NCBI GenBank assembly: GCA_913773715.1
Contig: CAJYHD010000053.1
Location: 1-11,293 of the forward strand
DNA: 11,293 bases
Direction of reading: 5' to 3'
From: an uncultured Sphingobium sp.
Lineage (GTDB): Bacteria > Pseudomonadota > Alphaproteobacteria > Sphingomonadales > Sphingomonadaceae
The position numbers were made by a program, and so were the translations under genes. The notes under the pieces are model-generated. The model saw only the letters and a program-made list of their open reading frames with translations. It had not been told where the DNA came from and ran no database searches. Every line of letters begins with the position of its first letter. Positions within the stretch are counted from its first letter, which is position 1. Below are positions 1 through 5,479 of this stretch, piece after piece.

Positions 1-90
1 CAGTACATCAACGGATTTTATAACACCCGCCGCCGCCATTCATATCTGGGCGGCATCAGCCCGCTCGCCTTCGAAGCCAAGGTGGCTTAA
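1..90 (+). CDS. IS3-family transposase OrfB, C-terminal fragment
   Basis: The window opens inside a frame that reads QYINGFYNTRRRHSYLGG, then ISPLAFEAKVA, and stops at TAA. The pattern of YN, RRHSYLGG and SPxxFE is the hallmark C-terminus of IS3-family (rve integrase core) transposases, just after the catalytic glutamate of the DDE triad. Only about 29 residues are visible; the catalytic residues and OrfA are outside. The stop codon lies 37 bp before the inferred element end, normal spacing for this family. The protein would move the element by cut-and-circularise transposition. The subgroup cannot be assigned from so short a tail. Confidence 0.85.
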   Translation, partial: QYINGFYNTRRRHSYLGGISPLAFEAKVA

Positions 91-127
91 TGAGATAGGT
101 GACCGGCACAAATCCGTTACAAGTCCA
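1..127 (+). mobile_element. Right-hand end of an IS3-family insertion sequence (partial)
   Basis: The stretch holds the last codons of an IS3-type transposase, a short non-coding tail and the element's terminus. The terminus is placed at 127 because that base ends in CA, as IS3-family ends do (the complement begins TG), and because the reading frame of the interrupted sensor gene on the other strand stops resembling its family exactly there. The rest of the element and its other terminal repeat lie left of the window, so the repeat pair and target duplication cannot be checked here. Confidence 0.75.
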
Positions 128-504
128 TTGAGCACGGCCCGCATGGCGAAGATATGCTCGAGCGTCTCCTTCTGGAGCTGCCCCATGGCCTGGTGCGAGC
201 GATCGACCGCGGCGCCGACGGCGGGGCCATAGCCATGCTCGGACTGGATGGCGTCGGCGAGCTTCGCATTGTCCGCGCGCAGCTCGAGTTCCAGCGCCTT
301 CTTGCGAAGCGCAAACCGCCGTTCGATCTCTTCCATGCGGGCCTTCTGGCTATCGTCCAGGTCGAGATCGTGGTGAAGCAGCGCGTGCAGTTCATTCTCC
401 ACGGGTGCGGGTCGTGCGATGAAAGCGCGGCCGATGAACGCGCCGGCGATTGCTGCCAGAAAGGCGATGACGGCGATCAGGAGCAGCCGGCGCCGGTCGG
501 TCAT
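40..504 (-). CDS. CnrX-like periplasmic heavy-metal sensor, 3' end replaced by IS sequence
   Basis: The N-terminus has basic residues followed by one membrane segment (about residues 7-28), then a helical periplasmic domain of the CnrX/Metal_resist type. Candidate metal ligands are H40 and H44 (HxxxH), E61, H117 and M121 (HxxxM). Their spacing equals that of the Ni/Co site of Cupriavidus CnrX (H42, H46, E63, H119, M123). The first 125 residues or so are native. From residue 126 or 127 on, the frame is read from the IS terminus and ends at a chance stop, giving 154 residues with about 28 foreign ones. The native C-terminus (around 20-25 residues by comparison with CnrX) is lost. The ATG overlaps the upstream gene's TGA by 4 bp, which indicates co-translation. 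In the cnr system the sensor holds the anti-sigma factor and responds to metal; here it is probably damaged or inactive. Confidence 0.75.
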   Translation of the reverse strand: MTDRRRLLLIAVIAFLAAIAGAFIGRAFIARPAPVENELHALLHHDLDLDDSQKARMEEIERRFALRKKALELELRADNAKLADAIQSEHGYGPAVGAAVDRSHQAMGQLQKETLEHIFAMRAVLNGLVTDLCRSPISLSHLGFEGERADAAQI

Positions 505-791
505 TCGCCAGTCCCGATGCCAGACCCCAGCAGCGTCGATGGCGCGAGCGCGGCTGGCGCACCGAACGGAGCGATCGATGGCGCGGGTTCGGCATAGCCG
601 GGAATTGCTGCTCCCAGCAGCCCGACCACGAGCGCGAGGCTGGCGGCGATGCCGACCAGCGAACCGGACAGCGGTTGGCCATGTGTGTCCTGAGCGGCGA
701 TACCGTCGAACACGGCGGCTTCTATTCCGGCCAGCCGCGGATCGACCGGCAAGTCGTGCAGGCGCTGCAACGCCGTATCGACATCCGTCAT
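501..791 (-). CDS. Small single-pass membrane protein, CnrY-like putative anti-sigma factor
   Basis: This 96-residue protein has a soluble N-terminal half (about 1-43) with an amphipathic stretch around LQRLHDLPVDPRL, one hydrophobic segment (GSLVGIAASLALVVGLLG), and a proline/alanine-rich periplasmic tail. Size, topology and position directly before a CnrX-like sensor match CnrY (95 residues), whose cytoplasmic part binds the ECF sigma factor CnrH. The tail motif PFG followed by LLGSG recalls the end of CnrY. Sequence similarity is otherwise weak, so the role is inferred from topology and context. The chosen ATG has GGAG 8 bases upstream. A second ATG at 797 would add two residues but leaves that GGAG too close. 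It would be transcribed from the leftward promoter at 819-844. Confidence 0.6.
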   Translation of the reverse strand: MTDVDTALQRLHDLPVDPRLAGIEAAVFDGIAAQDTHGQPLSGSLVGIAASLALVVGLLGAAIPGYAEPAPSIAPFGAPAALAPSTLLGSGIGTGE

Positions 792-818
792 CGTCATCAC
801 TCCATGCCTCTCGCCAGC

Positions 819-844
819 ATACGCAGCCTGATGTCCCAACCCTC
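819..844 (-). promoter_or_regulatory. Putative ECF-sigma promoter for the cnrYX-like pair
   Basis: Read leftward, GAGGG (844-840) is separated by 16 bases from CGTAT (823-819). The same two boxes with the same spacing occur in the opposite orientation at 870-895. An ECF-type -35/-10 pair typically has about 16 bases between boxes and a CGT-containing -10. Transcription would start near 812, leaving a leader of about 15-21 nt before the start codon. Confidence 0.5.
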
Positions 845-869
845 GGCGCCATGCAGATATTTCGTCGTC

Positions 870-895
870 GAGGGATAGCAGGTCGGGCTGCGTAT
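870..895 (+). promoter_or_regulatory. Putative ECF-sigma promoter for copCD
   Basis: GAGGG (870-874), 16 bases, then CGTAT (891-895). It matches the leftward copy at 819-844 at about 19 of 26 positions, including the shared stretch GGCTGCGTAT. Transcription would start near 902, giving a leader of about 24 nt that contains the TTGGAG ribosome site of copC. No competing sigma-70 promoter is obvious in the gap. Confidence 0.5.
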
Positions 896-925
896 TGAAC
901 GCTTGAACAGAGTTGGAGTGGTTCG

Positions 926-1309
926 ATGAACAAGACGATGATGCTCTCCGCGCTGGCTGCGCTGTCCCTTGGCGCGGCCGGTCCTGCCTTCGCGCACCCT
1001 AAGCTGGTGAGCAGCACGCCCGCCGCCGCCGCGACGGTGAGCGCACCGCGCCAGGTCACCTTGACCTTCAGCGAAACGCTGTTGCCCGCGCTGTCCGGCG
1101 CCGAAGTCGTGATGACCGGAATGCCCGGCATGAAGGATCATCCGCCGATGAAGATCAACGGCGCGAAGACGAGCGTCGCCGCCGACGGCAAGACCTTGCA
1201 GATCGCGTTCGGCCGGCCGCTTGGCGCGGGTAGTTATGCGGTCAATTGGCACGCGGTCTCTGGCGACACCCACCGCGTGACCGGCAGCGTGACCTTCACC
1301 GTCCGGTGA
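926..1309 (+). CDS. copC: Periplasmic copper-binding protein CopC
   Basis: This 127-residue exported protein has a signal peptide with cleavage after AFA, leaving His24 as the mature N-terminus. That His-first end (HPKLVSSTPA) is typical of the Cu(II) site of CopC, completed here by D114 and H116 in the motif HAVSGDTHR. A Met-rich loop (M63, M66, M69, H72, M75 around MTGMPGMKDHPPM) is a candidate Cu(I) site. The rest fits the CopC immunoglobulin-like fold. It has a clear ribosome site (GGAG about 8 bases before ATG). The stop codon overlaps the copD start (TGATG), so the two are co-translated. CopC is thought to bind periplasmic copper and pass it to CopD or hold it. The upstream ECF-type promoter suggests metal-responsive control. 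Confidence 0.93.
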   Translation: MNKTMMLSALAALSLGAAGPAFAHPKLVSSTPAAAATVSAPRQVTLTFSETLLPALSGAEVVMTGMPGMKDHPPMKINGAKTSVAADGKTLQIAFGRPLGAGSYAVNWHAVSGDTHRVTGSVTFTVR

Positions 1310-2214
1310 TGCTCGACTGGCCGTTGGTGGCCGTGCGCTGGGGGCTGTATCTCGTCCTCGGCGCGTTGTTCGGCCTGCCGGATTTCGCAATTTACGGACT
1401 GCCGCAGACGGCGAGCGCCACGGTCTTGCCGCTGCGCTTGCCTGTGATCGCGCTCTCGGTGCTCGGAATCGCGTTGAGCGTGGCCGCCATCCTGCTGATG
1501 ACGGCTGCGATGTCGGGGGTCGGCGTCATGGCGGTCGATCAAGCGACGCTGACCATGATTCTGACCCAAACCAGCATCGGATGGGCGTGGATCGCGCGCG
1601 TCATCGCTCTGTTTGCCATCCTGATGCTCGCGCTCCCGGCAAGGCGCTGGACCTACGTTTATAGCTGGTGCTCGACCTTGCTCGCTGCGGTCGCCGTCGC
1701 GAGCCTTGCCTGGACCGGGCACGGCGCTGCCGGCGAAGGCAATCTCGGCAACGCCCAACTTATCGGCGACATTATTCACCTGCTGGCGGCCTCGGCCTGG
1801 GTCGGTGCGCTTGTCGCGTTTCTCATACTGATGAGCACCGCCCGCGATTCCGAAGCGCTTGCACTCGCCCACGTGGCCTTGACGGGCTTTGCCCGCGCGG
1901 GCACGATTATCGTCGGCCTCCTCATCGCGACGGGCCTGCTCAACCTCTATATTCTCGTCGGGCCTGACCGACTGCTGGCACTTGGCGCGAGCGACTATGG
2001 CCGCGTGCTCCTTGCCAAGCTCGCCCTGTTCGGCCTGATGCTGCTACTTGCGGCCGGCCATCGCTGGCGGCTCGCACCGGCACTGGGCAACGATCCCGCC
2101 CATGCCGCTATCGCCCGCCTGCGAACGAGCCTCTGGCTGGAATTTTTGGCGGCGGTCGCGATCCTGGCGGCGGTGGCGTGGCTGGGCACGCTGCCACCGC
2201 CGGCATCGCTCTAG
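1309..2214 (+). CDS. copD: Copper resistance/transport membrane protein CopD
   Basis: This 301-residue integral membrane protein has about eight hydrophobic segments. The C-terminal part carries the CopD-family signature: H138 in TGHGAAGEG, then H157 in DIIHLLAASAWVGAL, and the pattern YGRVLLAKLALFGLML followed by AAGHRWRLAPAL. It is the partner of CopC; copCD operons take up or handle copper across the inner membrane, with CopC as periplasmic donor. The ATG at 1309 overlaps the copC stop by one base, and the N-terminus MLDWPLVAVRWGLYL begins just before the first membrane helix, as expected. The gene ends 6 bp from the stop of the convergent glutaredoxin-MauE gene, with no clear terminator hairpin between them. 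Confidence 0.9.
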   Translation: MLDWPLVAVRWGLYLVLGALFGLPDFAIYGLPQTASATVLPLRLPVIALSVLGIALSVAAILLMTAAMSGVGVMAVDQATLTMILTQTSIGWAWIARVIALFAILMLALPARRWTYVYSWCSTLLAAVAVASLAWTGHGAAGEGNLGNAQLIGDIIHLLAASAWVGALVAFLILMSTARDSEALALAHVALTGFARAGTIIVGLLIATGLLNLYILVGPDRLLALGASDYGRVLLAKLALFGLMLLLAAGHRWRLAPALGNDPAHAAIARLRTSLWLEFLAAVAILAAVAWLGTLPPPASL

Positions 2215-2220
2215 CGCGGA

Positions 2221-3000
2221 TCAGCCGGGCATGTGGCCGAGCGCGCCTACACCCATCCAGCTCAATCCCATCCAGATCGCCATCGCGACCATCATGATAT
2301 TTTCGGTCAGCGAGACGAAGCCGAGCGGCACCTTGCTCGATCCGCCGACACAGGCGCATTTGATCTCGCGCCGGTCGATATAGACCGCCTTGAACACCGA
2401 GACCGCGCCGATGCCGCCGATGACCAGCGCCACCGGGGCAGAGAGCCAGGTCAGGACGCCGGCGGTCATCAGGACGCCGGCCGCGCCTTCGGCGAAGGGA
2501 TAGACATAGGAATAGGGCACCCAGCGCCGCGCCAGCAGGTCGTAGTTGAGGAACATGGACGAGAAGCGCTCGACGTCCTGCAGCTTGAGCAGCGCCAGCA
2601 CACACATGCTGAGCGAGATGAACCATTCGGCGGCGCGGGTCGTAAACGGCGCGCCATAGACCGACTGGCTGACGGCGAGCGCCATCAGCGCGGTCATCGC
2701 GAACACCGCGATCACCGGCGTGTAGCTGGTCGCGTCGGGATCGGGCACCGACTTGCCGAAGAAGCGGCGCAGATCGTCATAACCGCCGATCCGTCGGCCA
2801 TCGATGAAGGTCTGCGGCGTGGTCTTCACCTCATGCTCGGCCTTGAACGCATCGGTTTCGGCGCGGGTCTTGAGCCAGCGGTCGTCGACCGCATAGCCCT
2901 GGGTCTCGAGCAGATGCTTGGCCTTCAGGCCATAGGGGCAGACATGCTCGGCCATCACCATGCGATAGAGCGTCGCGCGCTTGGAAGGTTGGTCGGTCAT
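2221..3000 (-). CDS. Glutaredoxin-MauE/DoxX fusion, redox-associated membrane protein
   Basis: This 259-residue protein has two parts. Residues 10-82 are a glutaredoxin-like domain: C21 in HVCPYGLKAK, cis-proline region TTPQTFID and the GGYDDL glutathione-binding turn. The CPYG motif has one cysteine, so it is a monothiol type. Residues 92-255 are a four-helix MauE-type membrane domain, carrying C215 and C217 in CACVGGSSKVPLGFVSLTEN. MauE-like proteins act in thiol-disulfide handling, so electrons may pass between cytoplasmic glutathione and the membrane cysteines; the actual partner is unknown. The ATG has AGGA 7 bases upstream. It is transcribed leftward from a mer-like promoter (3040-3071) and divergent from merR, which makes it the apparent main target of that regulator. 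Confidence 0.8.
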   Translation of the reverse strand: MTDQPSKRATLYRMVMAEHVCPYGLKAKHLLETQGYAVDDRWLKTRAETDAFKAEHEVKTTPQTFIDGRRIGGYDDLRRFFGKSVPDPDATSYTPVIAVFAMTALMALAVSQSVYGAPFTTRAAEWFISLSMCVLALLKLQDVERFSSMFLNYDLLARRWVPYSYVYPFAEGAAGVLMTAGVLTWLSAPVALVIGGIGAVSVFKAVYIDRREIKCACVGGSSKVPLGFVSLTENIMMVAMAIWMGLSWMGVGALGHMPG

Positions 3001-3039
3001 TGCGGGTCCTCATCGCCTTGCGATTGATCGGTCCCGACC

Positions 3040-3071
3040 CATATAGGTGCCGTACCATAGTACGGAGTCAA
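3040..3071 (-). promoter_or_regulatory. mer-type promoter/operator between the glutaredoxin-MauE gene and merR
   Basis: Read leftward: -35 TTGACT (3071-3066), a perfect dyad CCGTAC-TATG-GTACGG (3065-3050), and -10 TATATG (3045-3040). The spacer is 20 bases (19 if CTATAT is taken as -10). A stretched 19-20 base spacer with the dyad inside it is the diagnostic layout of promoters activated by MerR-family proteins. The -35 plus dyad arms agree with the Tn501 merT operator as I remember it, differing only in the 4-base centre. Confidence 0.85.
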
Positions 3072-3074
3072 GGC

Positions 3075-3491
3075 ATGGAAATGCTGACGATCGGCAAGCT
3101 CGCCGCGACGGGCGGGGTCGGGGTCGAAACCGTTCGCTATTACCAGCGGCGTGGGCTGCTGGCAGAGCCGCCGCGCGACGACGGCATCCGGCGCTATGGC
3201 GACGACGATGTGCGGCGCCTGCGGTTCATTCGCTCCGCGCAGGCGGCAGGGTTCACGCTGGAGGAAATCGGAGAATTGCTGAGCCTGGACGCAGTGCAGG
3301 ACCGCACCCGGGCGCATGCACTCGCCGAAGCTCGAATCGTGGCGATCGACGCCAGGATCGCCGAATTACAGTCTGCGCGGGCTTCGCTTGCGCGTCTCGC
3401 CAGTGAATGTGCTGGAAATACCTCTGTTGCATGCCCGATCATCTCGGCATTCGAGGCCCAGCGCGATCGAGCATCTGTCGCCGCTGTGTGA
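3075..3491 (+). CDS. MerR-family transcriptional regulator, mercury-type with a missing cysteine
   Basis: This 138-residue protein has an N-terminal winged helix with the family pattern LTIGKLAATGGVGVETVRYY and QRRGLL, then RRYGDDDVRRLRFIRSAQAAGF, a long dimerisation helix, and a C-terminal metal loop. It aligns along its whole length with Tn501 MerR. Of the three Hg ligands (C82, C117, C126), the last two correspond to C112 and C120 in ECAGNTSVACPII, with the loop one residue shorter, but the C82 position is Arg77. It may therefore sense another thiophilic metal or a thiol signal. The start at 3075 has GGAG 8 bases upstream; an in-frame ATG at 3081 is also possible. It is divergent from the glutaredoxin-MauE gene and should repress or activate it, and itself, from the shared operator. 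Confidence 0.88.
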   Translation: MEMLTIGKLAATGGVGVETVRYYQRRGLLAEPPRDDGIRRYGDDDVRRLRFIRSAQAAGFTLEEIGELLSLDAVQDRTRAHALAEARIVAIDARIAELQSARASLARLASECAGNTSVACPIISAFEAQRDRASVAAV

Positions 3492-3499
3492 GCGGCGAC
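3477..3499 (+). terminator. Strong hairpin spanning the merR stop codon
   Basis: A perfect 9-bp GC-rich stem, GTCGCCGCT (3477-3485) and AGCGGCGAC (3491-3499), closes a 5-base loop that contains part of the TGA stop. No U-tract follows, so it is not a textbook intrinsic terminator. In GC-rich genomes such stems often still mark transcript ends or protect the 3' end. Confidence 0.45.
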
Positions 3500-3543
3500 G
3501 CGCTGTCCTCACGCTGTCCTCACGCTGTCCTCACGCTGTCCTC
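3500..3543. repeat. Four tandem copies of an 11-bp unit (ACGCTGTCCTC)
   Basis: The units occupy 3500-3510, 3511-3521, 3522-3532 and 3533-3543. The last three are identical and the first differs only in its first base (GCGCTGTCCTC). The array directly follows the merR hairpin and lies 130-190 bp before the probable chloride-channel starts. It does not overlap a credible gene, so copy-number changes would not shift a frame. It looks like a slippage minisatellite. Confidence 0.95.
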
Positions 3544-3560
3544 GCGAAGCCCCGCGTGGG

Positions 3561-3572
3561 CGACACGTGTCG
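3561..3572. other. Perfect 12-bp palindrome CGACACGTGTCG
   Basis: The site is fully self-complementary and lies in the 183-bp gap between merR and the chloride channel gene. The rest of that gap holds the 11-bp repeat and a small GCGCA/TGCGC inverted repeat (3592-3609), with no recognisable gene. It could be a protein-binding site for the downstream gene, but nothing further supports this. Confidence 0.35.
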
Positions 3573-3674
3573 ATTAGAGGTGCCGCGCACGGCGCAATCT
3601 GCAATGCGCGAGAGTGTCGTTACTCAAAGCGCAGCGCAAACTCGCTCATTGAAGGCCGGACCCGTGGCAGAACC

Positions 3675-5474
3675 ATGGGGTTTGTGAGAATGTTGGAGAT
3701 GGTTCAGTCAAAGTCGCGTGTGCCGCGCCTTCCCAGAGCGCTTCGACGCGGTCCGGCATGGCTTCGCTGGATCGGTGGCCAAATCCGGTCCTTCGAGATC
3801 CTGTTCGTCCTGCTTACCATTCTGGTCGGAATGACTGCGGGACTGTTCGCTGTCCTGCAGGGCGCGGTTGCGCGAACCCTGCAGCATTATCTCTTCGGCC
3901 TGCCTGACGGCGTGCGGTTGAGCGGCAGCCCATCGTTGAGTTGGTGGCAGCTGCTCCTGCTACCGGCCGGCGGTGCGATCCTGGTCGGGTTCAATTATGC
4001 CGTAAAGGCGCGGCGGCGATCACTGGTCGATGCCGTCGAGGCCAACGCACTGCACGGTGGCCGTATGTCATCGACGGACAGCGCGATTGTGTCCGGGCAA
4101 ACGATCATATCCAATGGCTTTGGCGCATCGGTCGGGCTTGAGGCTGCCTATGCGCAGCTCGGCGCACTCGCGGGCTCGCTCTCTGCACGTTGGCTCAGTC
4201 TCCGGCGCGCGGACGTACGAACTCTGGTCGGCTCGGGAGCGGGCGCCGCCATCGCGGCGGCTTTCGGTGCTCCGCTCGCAGGCGCCTTCTACGCGTTCGA
4301 AGTCGTGATTGGCGCATACAGCCCTGCGGCGATCGCACCGGTTGTGGCGGCCGCCCTGGCCGGCGCGCAGACGGCGCAGCGGCTGGGCGTGGTTCCGTAT
4401 ATCGTCGATGTGAGACCAGGCCCCGAGATCCACACACTTGGCTATCTCATCTATGCTGGGTTGGGCATCGGCTGTGCGCTGATCGGTATTGCGATCATGC
4501 GCGCGGTCGCGCTGGTCGAAAGCTCGTCGCGCGTTGTCTTTCCGTCTTGGGCGCGTCCTGTCGTCGGCGGTGCCATCCTCGCCCTGCTAGCTCTGGCGTC
4601 TCCCCAGGTTCTTTCAGCTGGGCACAGCGCGCTGCATATCGATCTGATATCGTCGGCGCCCTTGCTCGTGCTCGCGATCATTCTCGGCGCCAAGGCGCTG
4701 GCGTCGGTCGTATCGCTTGGGTTCGGATTTCGAGGAGGCCTGTTCTTCGCCTCGCTTTTCCTGGGAACACTGGTTGGCCAGCTCTATGCCGGCGGTCTTG
4801 CCTGGATCGCCGGCCAGCCGGTCGTTGACCCCGGAAATGCCGCGATGGTCGGCATGGCTGCCATGGCTGTGGCGATCATTGGCGCACCGTTCACCATGGC
4901 GATGCTGGTTCTCGAAGCGACCGGCAATTTCAGCCTGACGGGAGCGGTCCTTGCGGCGAGCCTGGTTGCATCCATCATTGTCCGCCAGTTCTTCGGCTAT
5001 TCCTTCTCAACCTGGCGCCTGCATCTTCGCGGCGAGACGATCCGCAGCGCCCGCGATGTCGGATGGGTGAAGACGCTGACGGCGGGTAGAATGATGCGAC
5101 GCGAACCCAATCTGGCGGCGACCAATATCTCGATCGGTGAGTTTCGTCGTCGCTTCCCCCTGGGATCGACGAGTCGCGTGGTGCTCGTTGACGATGCGCA
5201 ATGCTATGCCGGCATTATCGATCCAGCGCTCGCATTTGCCGAGGTGCACGAAGGAAGCGCGCCGGTAGGCTCATTGGATGTGTCGAGGGATTTCATCCTT
5301 CGCCCCGACATGGACATCGTCGAGGTGATGCAGGCGTTCGATGAGGCGCAGACGGATGAACTCGCCATCATTGACGATCGCTCACAGGTTCTCGGCATCC
5401 TGACGGAAGCTTATGTCCGTCGGCGCTATGCCGAAGAATTGGAAAAAGCGCAGCGCGAGATGTTCGGCGAGTGA
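3675..5474 (+). CDS. CLC-family chloride channel/transporter with C-terminal CBS domains
   Basis: From this start the protein has 599 residues: a short basic N-terminus, about 400 residues of CLC membrane domain, then a roughly 120-residue cytoplasmic tail with two CBS repeats (ending IIDDRSQVLGILTEAYVRRRY). CLC hallmarks are GxE at NGFGASVGLEAAY (gating Glu about residue 156), AAAFGAPLAGAFYAFEVV (about 196-211) and GGLFFASLFLGTLVG, which aligns with GGIFAP of E. coli ClC. The usual GSGIP motif is replaced by ALHGGRMSS, and the internal proton-glutamate position (E203 in E. coli ClC-ec1) is Val210. It would move chloride or another anion across the inner membrane. The start is uncertain: none of the ATGs at 3675, 3690 and 3699, nor the GTG at 3567, has a good ribosome site. 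It ends 5 bp from the convergent TauE gene. Confidence 0.87.
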   Translation: MGFVRMLEMVQSKSRVPRLPRALRRGPAWLRWIGGQIRSFEILFVLLTILVGMTAGLFAVLQGAVARTLQHYLFGLPDGVRLSGSPSLSWWQLLLLPAGGAILVGFNYAVKARRRSLVDAVEANALHGGRMSSTDSAIVSGQTIISNGFGASVGLEAAYAQLGALAGSLSARWLSLRRADVRTLVGSGAGAAIAAAFGAPLAGAFYAFEVVIGAYSPAAIAPVVAAALAGAQTAQRLGVVPYIVDVRPGPEIHTLGYLIYAGLGIGCALIGIAIMRAVALVESSSRVVFPSWARPVVGGAILALLALASPQVLSAGHSALHIDLISSAPLLVLAIILGAKALASVVSLGFGFRGGLFFASLFLGTLVGQLYAGGLAWIAGQPVVDPGNAAMVGMAAMAVAIIGAPFTMAMLVLEATGNFSLTGAVLAASLVASIIVRQFFGYSFSTWRLHLRGETIRSARDVGWVKTLTAGRMMRREPNLAATNISIGEFRRRFPLGSTSRVVLVDDAQCYAGIIDPALAFAEVHEGSAPVGSLDVSRDFILRPDMDIVEVMQAFDEAQTDELAIIDDRSQVLGILTEAYVRRRYAEELEKAQREMFGE

Positions 5475-5479
5475 CCCGA

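Noticed and set aside
505..1131. Upstream extension of the sensor gene to an ATG at 1131
   Set aside because: The added residues run antisense through copC and the divergent promoters and have shadow composition; ATG at 504 begins a normal membrane anchor and overlaps the preceding stop.
2205..2225. Shared bidirectional terminator between copD and the glutaredoxin-MauE gene
   Set aside because: Only a very short CGCT/AGCG stem is present and there is no T-run.
2233..3027. Long rightward open frame of about 264 codons opposite the glutaredoxin-MauE gene
   Set aside because: It is rich in Arg, His, Asp and Gly with no domain or membrane pattern, the usual shadow of a GC-rich gene; the opposite strand has clear motifs and a promoter.
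3500..3543. Tandem 11-bp repeats as a CRISPR array or replication iterons
   Set aside because: The units are contiguous with no spacers, so not CRISPR. There is no rep gene, AT-rich stretch or DnaA box nearby, so not an origin.
3316..3687. Rightward 123-codon frame overlapping the end of merR
   Set aside because: It lies mainly out of frame within merR and the repeat region, and has no family features.
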